64,000 bases of DNA from Stenotrophomonas maltophilia (GCF_023518235.1 NZ_CP090423.1:4109001-4173000); one strand, 5' to 3'. Positions 39,182 to 47,926 are shown, counted from the stretch's first letter. Notes: generated from the letters alone by a model not told the origin. A program made the numbers and translations.

Positions 39182-40081
39182 ATGCGTCAACTCTCGCTGG
39201 CCGATCGTGGCCAAACCGTCTCCCTGGATCGCGCGCCCGACGATGCCGCGCCGACCTGCCTAGGCGTGGCCCGGCTGGGCAGCCTGCAGACCGCCGGCAC
39301 CAGCTTCACTGTCTGGATGCAGGTGCGTGGCAGTTCGTGGGTCGAGGCCAAGGAGGGACGTTTCCGCCTGCGCCAGGGCGAGTGGATCGCCTTCGAGAAG
39401 GAATCACGTCCGTTGGTGCAGGCCGGTCGCAATGGGCTGTGCATCGGCCTGAACCTGAACGTCGAGGCGCTTCGGGTGTTGGCCGAGATGGCCGACTGCG
39501 GTCTGTATGCCGGTCGCGGTCGCATGAACCGCAGTGATGCCCGCGTGGCGCTGCGGCTGTGGCGCGATGCGCTGGCCAGTGGCATGCCGGCACAGGCACT
39601 GCGCCCGTTGCTGCTGCATCTGGCTGGCCTGCAGCGCGGCCTGGCCGACAACGTGCAGCGTTGCCCGGGGCGCTCGCGCAGCCGCAAGCGGCAGGTGTTC
39701 GGCCGCATGCAGCGCGCCCGCCTGTACCTGGAGGGCAACAGCCACCGCGTGGTACGCATCGGCGAACTGGCCGAGCTGACCAACTTCTCCAGCTGGTATC
39801 TCTCCAAGACGTTCCAGAGCCTGTACGAGGAAAGCCCGCAGTCGCTTTCGGCGCGGTTGCGCCTTGAGCGCGCCGCCGATCTGCTGCGTGACACCGACAT
39901 GATGGTCGGCGAGGTCGCTGCCGCCAGCGGTTTCGACAACTGCTGCAGCTTCGCGCGTGCGTTCCGCGCCCGCTACGGCCAGTCCGCATCGCGCTTCAGG
40001 GAGAACGGCGGCTTGCTCCCGCCACAATCTGCAAAGTCTCTGGTTGGTTCGCGCAAATACAGCGCTGCAACGCAATCGTAA
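39182..40081 (+). CDS. AraC-family transcriptional regulator
   Basis: A 299-residue regulator. The C-terminal double HTH is clear: RIGELAELTNFSSWYLSKTF for the first helix-turn-helix and MMVGEVAAASGFDNCCSFAR with AFRARYGQSASRFR for the second. The N-terminal half has no recognised effector fold beyond a cupin-like feel (WMQVRGSSWVEAKEGRFRLR). It ends 49 bp before the TonB-dependent receptor on the same strand and is the likeliest regulator of it. Confidence 0.88.
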   Translation: MRQLSLADRGQTVSLDRAPDDAAPTCLGVARLGSLQTAGTSFTVWMQVRGSSWVEAKEGRFRLRQGEWIAFEKESRPLVQAGRNGLCIGLNLNVEALRVLAEMADCGLYAGRGRMNRSDARVALRLWRDALASGMPAQALRPLLLHLAGLQRGLADNVQRCPGRSRSRKRQVFGRMQRARLYLEGNSHRVVRIGELAELTNFSSWYLSKTFQSLYEESPQSLSARLRLERAADLLRDTDMMVGEVAAASGFDNCCSFARAFRARYGQSASRFRENGGLLPPQSAKSLVGSRKYSAATQS

Positions 40082-40130
40082 CGTGCTGGGGTGTTTTAAC
40101 ACGCTGCTAACACGTACCTTGGAGAGATTG

Positions 40131-42980
40131 ATGAACGTTCGTAATCCCGCAGTGCGGTTCGGCTTGCTGCCGGCCGGCATTGCGCTGGCGCTGGCGCCGG
40201 CCTTTGCTTCCGCCCAGGAAGCAAAGGGCACCACCGATCTGGACCGTATTTCGGTCACCGGCTCGCGCATCCGCGGCGCCTCGGTGGAAACCCAGCAGCC
40301 GATCCTGACGATGACCCGTGAATCCCTGGAAAAGCAGGGCTTCTCGAGCGTCGCCGACGTGCTGAACAACCTGACCTCGGCCGGCTCCCCGGCCATCTCG
40401 CGCTCGGAATCGCTGGCTTCGGGCGAGAACGTGGGCGGCTACTACGTCGACATCCGCAACCTGGGCGCCGAGCGCACCCTGGTGCTGATGAACGGCAAGC
40501 GCCTGGGCGCTTCGACCTCGGGCCTGCAGGACCTGAGCCAGATTCCGATGTCGGCCGTTGAGCGCATCGAGATCCTGAAGGACGGCGCTTCGTCGATCTA
40601 CGGTTCCGACGCCATTGCCGGCGTGGTCAACGTGATCACCCGCAAGAACTTCGACGGCGGCGAAGCCAACGTCTACGTCGGCCAGTACGGCAAGGGCGAC
40701 GGCGACACCGAAACCTACTCGATGACCCTCGGTGCCCGCGGCGAGCGCGGCAGCCTGACCCTGTCGGCCGAGTACTCCAAGCAGGACCCGGTGTGGGCCA
40801 AGGACCGCTGGTACAGCCGTGACGGCTCGCTGGGTCCGAACTCGACCTCGGCTGACTGGAGCCCGATCAGCCAGAACGGCAGCTGGTGCAACCCGAAGCT
40901 GTACGACTGCACCAAGTCGAGCGCCGTGTGGCAGACCCTGAACCCGGGTGGCAATCCGAAGAACCCGAACGACTACCACGCCATCACCGAAGACGAGTTC
41001 GCCAACTCGAACGAGCAGATGACCCTGCTCACCGGTGTGAAGCGCAAGTCGGTCTACATCAACGGCACCTACGACTTCACCGATTCGATCAGCCTGAACA
41101 CCGACGTGCTCTACAACGAGCGTCAGACGTTCCAGCAGATCGCCGGTTACCCGTACCAGTCCGCGTCCAATTCGATCAAGACCCCGTTGTCGGCCGCCAG
41201 CGCCTTCAACCCGGTCGGCCAGGACCTCAGCTTCCGCCGTCGCCTGTGGGAAGTGCCGCGTACCACTGACAGCCAGCTGAAGACCCTGCGCTTCGCCCCG
41301 ACCCTGACCGGCTTCTTCGAGCTGGGCGGCAAGACCTTCGATTGGGATGTCGGCGCGCTGTGGAACCGCAACGAGTCGATCAAGAGCAACCGTGGTGACA
41401 TGAGCCTGATCGGTGCACGCCAGGCCCTGGGCCCGTCGTTCATCGATGCCGGCGGCGTTGCCCGCTGCGGTACCGCGGCCAACCCGATCCTGGGCGACTG
41501 CCGTCCGTGGAACCCGCTGCTGCCGTACGGCGTTGACGGTCAGGGTTCGCTGGCGAACCAGGAGCTGCAGGACTTCCTGTTCCCGACCTTCACCACCCGT
41601 GGTGTGACCAAGACCACGAGCTTCACCGCCAACCTGTCGGGTGCCATCGTCTCCCTGCCGGCCGGCGACCTGGGCTTCGCCCTGGGTGTCGAGCACCGCA
41701 AGGAAGAAGGCAGCTACGTGCCGGATGCCTTCGCGCAGTCGGGCCAGTCCACCGGCCTGGGCCAGAAGCCGACCCGTGGTGAGTACGATCTGAACGAGGT
41801 CTACCTCGAACTGAACGTGCCGCTGCTGGCCGACATGGCCTTCGCCAAGGAATTGACCCTGAACGTTGCCAGCCGTTATTCGGACTACAGCAACTTCGGT
41901 GGCACCACCAACAGCAAGTTCGGCCTGACCTGGCGTCCGCTGGATGAACTGCTGGTCCGCGGCACCTACGCCGAGGGCTTCCGTGCTCCGACCATCAGCG
42001 ACCTGTACGGTGGCCTGAGCTCGAGCTTCGAGTCGTACATCGATCCGTGCGGCGTGAAGGCTCCGGGCAGCGTTGCAGGCAACGCAGCGTGCTCCGGCGC
42101 AGGCGTGCCGGCCAACTACGTGCAGCTGGGCCAGGGTGGCAAGGAATGCTCGACTCTGCCGTGCCAGTCGGGTGACCAGTTCATCTCCGGTGCCAACCCG
42201 AACCTGAAGCCGGAAACCTCCAAGAGCACCACCTTCGGCCTGGTGTGGAGCCCGCGTTGGGTGCAGGGCCTGGACCTGTCGCTGGATTGGTACAAGTACG
42301 AAATCAGCGACATGATCATCGCTGACAGCGTCGACCGCATCCTGCGTGACTGCTACGTGCTGGGCAATGCCGATCGCTGCTCGAGCGTGACCCGTGCGGC
42401 TGACGGCCACGTCAGTGCGATCACCTACGGCACCGCCAACCTCGGCAAGATGAAGACCGAAGGTTACGACCTGGGCGTCAAGTACCGCCTGCCGGAACTG
42501 GCCATCGGTCAGTTCAGCATCGACTGGACCACCAGCTACACCTCCAAGTACGACGAGCAGGGCCAGAACAGCGCCGGCAACAACATCATGATCGGCCGCG
42601 TCAGCGAGCCGGGCCTGTTCCGCGTCCGTTCGAACCTGGGCGTGAACTGGCAGTACGGCGACTTCGGTGTGAACTACACCGCGCGCTACTACTCCGGCAT
42701 GAAGGAAAGCTGCATCTCGCTGGACGACGGCTGGTGCGATGCCCCGAACCACATGGCCAACGGCGAGAGCGATCCGCTGCGTCACACCGGTTCCAACACC
42801 TTCCACGACCTGCAGGTCAGCTGGAAGGCGCCGTGGGATGCAACCGTCGCCCTGGGCGCGAACAATGTGTTCGACCACAAGGGTTCGCTGCAGTACTCGG
42901 CTCCGAACTCGGCGTTCGCCTACTACGGCGGCTTCGATGTGGGTCGCTTCCTGTACATGAAGTACACCCAGCGCTTCTGA
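40131..42980 (+). CDS. TonB-dependent outer membrane receptor
   Basis: A 949-residue receptor. Signal peptide VRFGLLPAGIALALAPAFAS, a TonB-box-like start DLDRISVTGSRI, and a plug domain (QPILTMTRESLEKQGFSSVA, LMNGKRLG, VERIEILKDGASSIYGSDAI followed by AGVVNVIT). A large beta-barrel ends in YMKYTQRF with terminal Phe. The extracellular loops hold Cys pairs (NGSWCNPKLYDC; ARCGTAANPILGDC). The start is supported by GGAGAG 4 bases upstream. The family transports iron chelates, vitamins or, in xanthomonads, carbohydrates and peptides; the substrate is not identifiable here. No STN domain, so no direct sigma signalling. Confidence 0.93.
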   Translation: MNVRNPAVRFGLLPAGIALALAPAFASAQEAKGTTDLDRISVTGSRIRGASVETQQPILTMTRESLEKQGFSSVADVLNNLTSAGSPAISRSESLASGENVGGYYVDIRNLGAERTLVLMNGKRLGASTSGLQDLSQIPMSAVERIEILKDGASSIYGSDAIAGVVNVITRKNFDGGEANVYVGQYGKGDGDTETYSMTLGARGERGSLTLSAEYSKQDPVWAKDRWYSRDGSLGPNSTSADWSPISQNGSWCNPKLYDCTKSSAVWQTLNPGGNPKNPNDYHAITEDEFANSNEQMTLLTGVKRKSVYINGTYDFTDSISLNTDVLYNERQTFQQIAGYPYQSASNSIKTPLSAASAFNPVGQDLSFRRRLWEVPRTTDSQLKTLRFAPTLTGFFELGGKTFDWDVGALWNRNESIKSNRGDMSLIGARQALGPSFIDAGGVARCGTAANPILGDCRPWNPLLPYGVDGQGSLANQELQDFLFPTFTTRGVTKTTSFTANLSGAIVSLPAGDLGFALGVEHRKEEGSYVPDAFAQSGQSTGLGQKPTRGEYDLNEVYLELNVPLLADMAFAKELTLNVASRYSDYSNFGGTTNSKFGLTWRPLDELLVRGTYAEGFRAPTISDLYGGLSSSFESYIDPCGVKAPGSVAGNAACSGAGVPANYVQLGQGGKECSTLPCQSGDQFISGANPNLKPETSKSTTFGLVWSPRWVQGLDLSLDWYKYEISDMIIADSVDRILRDCYVLGNADRCSSVTRAADGHVSAITYGTANLGKMKTEGYDLGVKYRLPELAIGQFSIDWTTSYTSKYDEQGQNSAGNNIMIGRVSEPGLFRVRSNLGVNWQYGDFGVNYTARYYSGMKESCISLDDGWCDAPNHMANGESDPLRHTGSNTFHDLQVSWKAPWDATVALGANNVFDHKGSLQYSAPNSAFAYYGGFDVGRFLYMKYTQRF

Positions 42981-43007
42981 TCCATCGAAGTGCGGTAGCA
43001 ACATGAG

Positions 43008-43041
43008 GAGGGCGGGCCGCAAGGTCCGCCCTCTTTCTTTT
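43008..43041 (+). terminator. terminator of the TonB-dependent receptor gene
   Basis: GAGGGCGGGCC (43008-43018), loop GCAA, GGTCCGCCCTC (43023-43033), then TTTCTTTT. An 11-bp stem with one G-T pair and a good T tract, 27 bp past the stop. Confidence 0.9.
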
Positions 43042-43067
43042 GCAGGAATGCGCGTGCGCGGGCCACG

Positions 43068-43096
43068 AAAAAGGGCGCACCCGTTGGATGCGCCCT
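43068..43096 (-). terminator. terminator of the REC-HDOD gene
   Basis: AGGGCGCA (43072-43079) pairs with TGCGCCCT (43089-43096). Read leftward, the stem is followed by a T-run (complement of 43068-43071). It lies 29 bp after the stop of the leftward gene. Confidence 0.82.
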
Positions 43097-43125
43097 GCGA
43101 TTGTCCGTGCCGGTTGGGCCGCCGC

Positions 43126-44247
43126 TCAGGCGTCGCTGGGCACCAGGCCCATCAGCGCGTTGGCATGCTCGCGCCACTGTGGCAGCCGGTTCAGTACACC
43201 TGCGCGCTGCAGGTAGTCCTCATCCACCGGATCGCCGTTGACCAGCGCCAGCGCCACGTGCACCGCGCCGGTCACCCAGAAGCTGCGCGTGTTGGCGCGC
43301 TGCGGCTGCAGATGGAATGCCACCGCTTCGATGATCGGCATCGGCAGGCCCCACAGGCCCAGCAGGTAGGCGCCGGCCTCGGCGTGTCCGGGGCGGGCAT
43401 CGCCGGCCAGCGAGGGTTCGCTGCGCTCGTTGCGCACGCCCGGCAGCAGCAGGCCAATGTCGGCCAGCAGCGCGGCGGTCGCGCCCAGCTCGGCGCTGGA
43501 TTCGGGCAGCAGCCGTGCCGCCAGCCGCGAGGCGAGCAGGGCACGCTGCTGCAACGAGTTGCGCTCGGCCGCCGACAGCGTTGGTGCCGAGAACACTTCG
43601 CTGGCCAGAACCAGGTCGCGCAGGGTGGACAGGCCCAGGCGGGTCACTGCGGTGCGCAGGTCGGCGATGGTGCGGCCCTGGCTGAAGAACGCCGAATTGG
43701 ACAGCTGCAGCACCTTGGCCGCGATCGCCGGATCAGCAGCGACCAGCTTGGCCACGTCGGCGCTGTCGGCGTCGTCGTCATGTTCCAGCGCCTGGGTCAG
43801 GCTCAGGTACAGATGCGGCGGCGAGGGCAGCTTCTCGATACGGCCGATGGCATCGCGCAGGCGCGGGCTGTCCAGCACCTCGCGCAGCTCTTCCAGGCTG
43901 GTCAGTGCTTCCAGCAGCACTTCCGGCGCCAGTGGCAGCGGCAGGAAGCGGTGGGCGACGCCGATCAGGCGTGCCGGCGGTGGCCGGTTGCCATGCTGGG
44001 CATCGATCAGCGCGATGCGGATGGTCTCCGGGCGCAAGGTCCGGATCTGGCCCAGCAGCGTGGTGGCATTGAGATCGGGCAGCTGCGGGCAGACGATCAC
44101 CGCGTCCACGCCCTGCGCAGCCACCACGCTCATCGCGCTGTGGCCATCGGTGGCGGTCAGCGGTTGCCAGTCTTCCCCAAGATCGGCAATGAATTCGGTC
44201 AGCTCAGCCGGCAGGCTGGCTGCATCCCCAACAAGCAGAATACGCAC
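43126..44247 (-). CDS. response-regulator receiver / HDOD domain protein
   Basis: A 373-residue protein with an N-terminal receiver-like domain (RILLVGDAASLPAELTEFIA, VDAVIVCPQLPDLN, IRIALIDAQHGNRPPPARLI) and a HDOD domain from about residue 130 (LPSPPHLYLSLTQAL, LVAADPAIAAKVLQLSNSAF followed by FSQGR). In the receiver the expected phospho-acceptor Asp position reads VIVCPQLPDL, so Asp is shifted or replaced by Cys/Pro; phosphorylation is doubtful. HDOD proteins act in bacterial signalling without a fixed enzymatic role. The GTG at 44247 is preferred because AGGGGAAT precedes it; the longer ORF from 44304 is not needed for the fold. Confidence 0.82.
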   Translation of the reverse strand: MRILLVGDAASLPAELTEFIADLGEDWQPLTATDGHSAMSVVAAQGVDAVIVCPQLPDLNATTLLGQIRTLRPETIRIALIDAQHGNRPPPARLIGVAHRFLPLPLAPEVLLEALTSLEELREVLDSPRLRDAIGRIEKLPSPPHLYLSLTQALEHDDDADSADVAKLVAADPAIAAKVLQLSNSAFFSQGRTIADLRTAVTRLGLSTLRDLVLASEVFSAPTLSAAERNSLQQRALLASRLAARLLPESSAELGATAALLADIGLLLPGVRNERSEPSLAGDARPGHAEAGAYLLGLWGLPMPIIEAVAFHLQPQRANTRSFWVTGAVHVALALVNGDPVDEDYLQRAGVLNRLPQWREHANALMGLVPSDA

Positions 44248-44358
44248 GACACATTCCCCTGGCTGTCTCGACGATGGATGTCGACGACGTGTGAAGTGAC
44301 GCAATTTACCTAATACGGCGGCAAGAGTGATGTGCCGTCGTCATGAAACGTGACCCGC

Positions 44359-44387
44359 ATCGCTCCGGCAGGGCCTGCCGGAGCGAT
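44359..44387. terminator. hairpin downstream of ppa
   Basis: ATCGCTCCGGCAG (44359-44371), loop GGC, CTGCCGGAGCGAT (44375-44387). A perfect 13-bp stem 11 bp beyond the ppa stop without a T-run; likely 3' end or stabilising hairpin. Confidence 0.6.
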
Positions 44388-44398
44388 CCGGTTCAGGC

Positions 44399-44935
44399 TC
44401 AGGCCTTGCTGTCCAGATGGCGCTGGTGCGCCTCGACCAGGATCTGCTTGGCCTCGGCGGCGCCGCCCCAACCATCAAGCTTCACCCACTTGCCCTTTTC
44501 CAGGTCCTTGTAGTGCTCGAAGAAGTGGCCGATGCGCTCCAGCCAGTGGCTGGAGACCTGGGCGATGTCTTCGACGTGGGCGTAGCCACTGAAGATCTTC
44601 GACACCGGCACCGCCAGGATCTTCTCGTCGCTGCCGGCCTCGTCGCTCATCTTCAGCACGCCGACCGGACGGCAGCGCACCACCGAACCCGGCACCAGCG
44701 GCAGCGGCAGCACCACCAGCACGTCGGCCGGGTCACCGTCGCCACACAGGGTGCTCGGCACATAGCCGTAGTTGCACGGGTAGCGCATCGGGGTGGACAG
44801 GATGCGGTCGACGAAGATTGCGCCGGTTTCCTTGTCCACTTCGTACTTCACCGGCTCCGAGTCCTTCGGGATCTCGATGATGACGTTGATTTCTTCCGGC
44901 GGGTTCTTGCCGGGCGAGACGAGTTCCAGACCCAT
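44399..44935 (-). CDS. ppa: soluble inorganic pyrophosphatase, family I
   Basis: A 178-residue cytoplasmic enzyme hydrolysing pyrophosphate to phosphate. Seen: YEVDKETGAIFVDRIL, YPCNYGYVPSTLCGDGDPAD with the metal-binding DGDPADVLV signature, and HFFEHYKDLEKGKWVKLDGW. Size is that of bacterial hexameric PPase. ATG 44935 is chosen, as MGLELVSPGK is the usual start. Its presence beside a membrane PPase and a PPi-dependent phosphofructokinase in the same window makes PPi use a theme here. Confidence 0.97.
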   Translation of the reverse strand: MGLELVSPGKNPPEEINVIIEIPKDSEPVKYEVDKETGAIFVDRILSTPMRYPCNYGYVPSTLCGDGDPADVLVVLPLPLVPGSVVRCRPVGVLKMSDEAGSDEKILAVPVSKIFSGYAHVEDIAQVSSHWLERIGHFFEHYKDLEKGKWVKLDGWGGAAEAKQILVEAHQRHLDSKA

Positions 44936-45118
44936 GGTGTGCTCCAGGTGGGGATATAGACGGATAGCCCCCCATTTTATGCCTTTGCCGGGCGCCGTGC
45001 AGGGGCGGTGTTCCCACCGCCCGTCGCGGTGCTGGACCACCCGTCGGCAGGGGCTTCCCTGATGGGGATGGCGGGTGGCGCGGCGCAGGCTGATGACTCA
45101 TCCCCAAGGAGTCCTGTC

Positions 45119-45610
45119 ATGCGCTGGAAGACCTTGTGCTGTGCCGCCATCGCACTGCTTGTCCCGTTACCCGGCCTGGCACGCGGGCCACATGTGGACC
45201 TGATCGACTACCCGCAGCCGGAGGCCAACTGGGACCGGGCCTACGGTCTGGAAGCGGCCCTGGCACGCGAGTTCAACGCGATCTGCGCCGATACCTGGTG
45301 CGAGGGCGACTACAGCAACTACCGGGTAATGGAATTCCGCTGCGCCGTGCTGGCCCACCGGGGCACCGTACAGCGCTGCGTCTGGGTGATCGCCGCCAGC
45401 GAGCTTTCGGTGCACGCCGACAGCGGGGAGGTACAGGTCGACAACGGGCGCTGGACCTGCCAGTTGGCATTGCAGCCCGGCGTGCCCGTCGAGGCGTTCC
45501 ATGCCGCGCTGGAGGCCCCCGGTGGCCTGACCGCACCGCTGCCCGGCCTCGACCACGGGCTGTTCGAGGTGCTGCCCGCCTGCCTGCGGCCGCTGGGGAG
45601 GGCAGGCTGA
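45119..45610 (+). CDS. secreted six-cysteine protein, first of tandem pair
   Basis: Not a family I recognise. A 163-residue protein with signal peptide MRWKTLCCAAIALLVPLPGL (cleavage near LARG). The mature part has six Cys in the pattern ICADTWCEG, FRCAV, QRCVWV, WTCQL, PACLRP. The same six occur in the next gene, where the blocks are ICGDTFCEG, LRCSV, GSCVWT, YACVL, VDCL, so the two are paralogues with probably three disulfides each. The start is fixed by AAGGAG at 45106-45111. The stop overlaps the next start (TGATG), so they are co-translated. Periplasmic or outer location is inferred. Confidence 0.8.
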   Translation: MRWKTLCCAAIALLVPLPGLARGPHVDLIDYPQPEANWDRAYGLEAALAREFNAICADTWCEGDYSNYRVMEFRCAVLAHRGTVQRCVWVIAASELSVHADSGEVQVDNGRWTCQLALQPGVPVEAFHAALEAPGGLTAPLPGLDHGLFEVLPACLRPLGRAG

Positions 45611-46092
45611 TGCGGATCATCCCCGAATCAACCCTGCGGGTCGCGATGCTGCTTCTGATCGCCGGTGCCGCGCAAGCGGGTCCTGCGTACGTGGACGCGC
45701 GTGATTACCCCGCCCCTGCCATGGGCCATGAGCGATTTCTGGCCGCCGAACGCCGCCTGGTGCGCGGCTTCGACAATATCTGCGGCGACACCTTCTGCGA
45801 GGGGCAGTACTACAACCTATGGGCGATGCGCCTGCGCTGTTCGGTGCGGCGCGATACCGGCGTGGTTGGAAGCTGCGTCTGGACCTTTGCCGGCAGTGAT
45901 ACCTGGGTGCGCAACATCGGCCGGATCGACGTCGATCTGGGCAGCTATGCCTGTGTGCTGCCGGTGGCGCCCGGAACCCCGCTGAGCCAGCTGCTGGAGG
46001 TGTGGGAGGCGGGTTCGGCGGACGACGCCTTGCATGCGCCGTTGCCGGGCACCGGGCAGAACACATACGACGCGCTGGTCGATTGCCTGTAG
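45610..46092 (+). CDS. secreted six-cysteine protein, second of tandem pair
   Basis: A 160-residue paralogue of the preceding gene, with signal peptide ESTLRVAMLLLIAGAAQAGP. It keeps the D-Y-P opening (VDARDYPAPAM against LIDYPQPEAN), the FDNICGDTFCEGQYYNLWAM block, and all six cysteines. It lacks similarity to neighbours outside the pair. Its ATG at 45610 shares bases with the preceding stop. Function is unknown; a secreted binding protein or inhibitor is possible but unsupported. Confidence 0.8.
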   Translation: MRIIPESTLRVAMLLLIAGAAQAGPAYVDARDYPAPAMGHERFLAAERRLVRGFDNICGDTFCEGQYYNLWAMRLRCSVRRDTGVVGSCVWTFAGSDTWVRNIGRIDVDLGSYACVLPVAPGTPLSQLLEVWEAGSADDALHAPLPGTGQNTYDALVDCL

Positions 46093-46105
46093 TGCCTGTG
46101 GCGTC

Positions 46106-46130
46106 AATGCAAACGTGACTGATTCGCATT
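46106..46130. promoter_or_regulatory. possible Fur box upstream of the ECF sigma gene
   Basis: AATGC (46106-46110) and GCATT (46126-46130) flank an AT-containing 15-bp centre (AAACGTGACTGATTC), giving a 25-bp imperfect dyad 47 bp before the sigma gene. Iron control by Fur is expected for such fecI-type loci. The match to the classical box is partial. Confidence 0.3.
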
Positions 46131-46176
46131 AACGGAGTAGCATGCGCGGCGCCTCCCGTCCGTCCCGGCTCCGCGC

Positions 46177-46677
46177 ATGTCCTCCAATGCCGTCACCCTC
46201 ACCGAACTGTTGATCCGCGAGCGGCCGGCGCTGCTGCGCCGCGTTCAGCGGATCCTCGGCGGCGACAACGGCGCCGAGGACGTGATCCAGGCGGTCTGGT
46301 TCAAGGCGCGCGGGGTCGATGACAGCCAGGCCATCGACAACCCACGCGCCTATCTGTACCGGTTGGCGGCCAACCTGGCCACCGACCACGGCCGCGAATC
46401 CACCCGCCGCAATCGACTGCTGGCCGACCACTACCTGTGGGGCCCGGACGAGGTGATCTCGACCGAGGAGCAGGCCATGGCCCAGGATGAGCTGCAGCGT
46501 GTGCTGGATGCCGCCAGCCATCTGCCCGAACCCACCCGCACGATCTTCCGGCTCAACCGCCTGCAGGGCCTGACCCAGGCCGAGATCGCACGCCGCCTGG
46601 GTGTGTCGGTGACCACCATCGAAAACCATGTGCGCACCGCGCTGCAACGACTGGCGTGGGCGCGCAGCGGTCGATGA
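46177..46677 (+). CDS. ECF sigma factor, FecI type
   Basis: A 166-residue extracytoplasmic-function sigma factor of the iron-starvation group. Region 2: LIRERPALLRRVQRILGGDN, AEDVIQAVWFKARG, NPRAYLYRLAANLATDHGR. Region 4: LPEPTRTIFRLNRLQGLTQA and EIARRLGVSVTTIENHVRTA. It is followed by FecR and an STN-containing TonB-dependent receptor, the full set for surface signalling. It should direct transcription of the downstream receptor when substrate binds outside. Confidence 0.92.
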   Translation: MSSNAVTLTELLIRERPALLRRVQRILGGDNGAEDVIQAVWFKARGVDDSQAIDNPRAYLYRLAANLATDHGRESTRRNRLLADHYLWGPDEVISTEEQAMAQDELQRVLDAASHLPEPTRTIFRLNRLQGLTQAEIARRLGVSVTTIENHVRTALQRLAWARSGR

Positions 46678-46781
46678 TCGCGCCGCCTTGGGGACATTCC
46701 CCGCTGCAACGTCTTGATTACTGGACCGTGGATGCGGTCTAGTTCCCCCGCCCGCGCTTGAATGCGCCTGTCCGCCAGCCG

Positions 46782-47714
46782 ATGAGCCCGCCGAACATGC
46801 TGCCCGCCGCCAATGACGATGCCCTGGCCGAACAGGCCCGGGGCTGGATCGCGTGGTTGGCCTCGGGCGACCACAGCGACGCGCGCATGCAGGCGTTCGA
46901 GCGCTGGCTGGCACAGCCGGGCCATCGCCGCGCGTTCGAGCACGAGCGCGCGCTGTGGCGCGGTGTCGGTCCGCGCCCGCAGGCGGCCCGCGCCGTGCGG
47001 CGTCGGCCGCAACGCCTGCGCTGGGCGATGGCGGCGGCGGCCGCGCTGGCGATGCTGGTGGCCTGGCCGGAAGCCTGGTTGCGACTGCAGGCCGACCATC
47101 GCAGCACGCACGTCGTACAGAGCGTGCACCTGCCCGACGGCAGCCGTGCGGTACTCGATGCCGACAGCGCGATCGCCGTGCACTTCGATGCAGATGCGCG
47201 GCAGGTGGAGCTGCTGCGCGGTCGTGTCTGGTTCGAGGTCAGTCCGGATGCGCAGCGGCGATTCAGCGTGCAGGCCGGCAACGGCGTGGTTGAGGACATT
47301 TCCACCGCCTTCAGCGTGGCCCGCGGCGATGATCGGGTGGAAACCCAGGTCGGGCAGGGCAGGGTGCGCGTGGCCAGCCCGGCCGATGGCGGTTGGACCT
47401 ACCTGAAGGCGGGCCAGCGTGCGGCCTATGACGAGCACAGCGCAGTGACGCGCCTGGCCGACATGGCGGCTGACAGCGTGGGCGCGTGGCGGCAGGGCGA
47501 GCTGCTGCTGGAGCAGGCCAGTGTCGCCGACGCTGTGCAACGGGTCGGCCGCTACCGTGCCGGCCCGACCTTCGTGCGCGGCGATCTGTCGCGGCTGCCC
47601 GCAGTGAGTGCCGCGCTGCGCATCGATCGCCCGGAACAGGCGCTGGATGCGCTGGCAGCAACCGCCGGGTTGCAGGTCACCCGCTTGCCGTTCGGTGTCG
47701 CCATCGTCCAGTAG
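46782..47714 (+). CDS. FecR-family anti-sigma/transmembrane signal protein
   Basis: A FecR protein (310 residues from ATG 46782; an in-frame TTG at 46758 would add eight). The cytoplasmic N-terminal DUF4880 region is seen in EQARGWIAWLASGDHSDARM and AFERWLAQPGHRRAFEHERA. One membrane helix follows (RWAMAAAAALAMLVAWPEAW), then the periplasmic FecR domain (LPDGSRAVLDADSAIAVHFD, LLRGRVWFEVSPD) and a C-terminal STN-like region binding the receptor. It relays the receptor signal to the sigma factor. Its stop codon is part of a SMAG GTAG head. Confidence 0.92.
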   Translation: MSPPNMLPAANDDALAEQARGWIAWLASGDHSDARMQAFERWLAQPGHRRAFEHERALWRGVGPRPQAARAVRRRPQRLRWAMAAAAALAMLVAWPEAWLRLQADHRSTHVVQSVHLPDGSRAVLDADSAIAVHFDADARQVELLRGRVWFEVSPDAQRRFSVQAGNGVVEDISTAFSVARGDDRVETQVGQGRVRVASPADGGWTYLKAGQRAAYDEHSAVTRLADMAADSVGAWRQGELLLEQASVADAVQRVGRYRAGPTFVRGDLSRLPAVSAALRIDRPEQALDALAATAGLQVTRLPFGVAIVQ

Positions 47715-47775
47715 AACCACGCCATGCGTGGATGATCATCGCGGTGATCCCATTGTGCCGACCAACGGTCGGCAC
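47711..47775. repeat. SMAG palindrome overlapping fecR stop, plus GTGCCGACC palindrome
   Basis: GTAG-AACCACGC-CAT-GCGTGGAT (47711-47733) provides the TAG stop codon of the FecR gene within its head. Downstream, GTGCCGACC-AAC-GGTCGGCAC (47755-47775) is a perfect palindrome of the same kind as 17206-17225 and without GTAG. Both lie before the receptor gene. Confidence 0.8.
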
Positions 47776-47926
47776 ACACCACGACCGCGAATCGCTCTTG
47801 GGGTTCTGACCGTCCCACCCGTCTTACCCCGCGAACGTACCCGCCGCCGCCACGTACGTCGCCGTGTCCGCACTTCCTGCGGATGACGCCGCGCCCTGCG
47901 GCACCGATTACCTGACAGGTTCCCCC

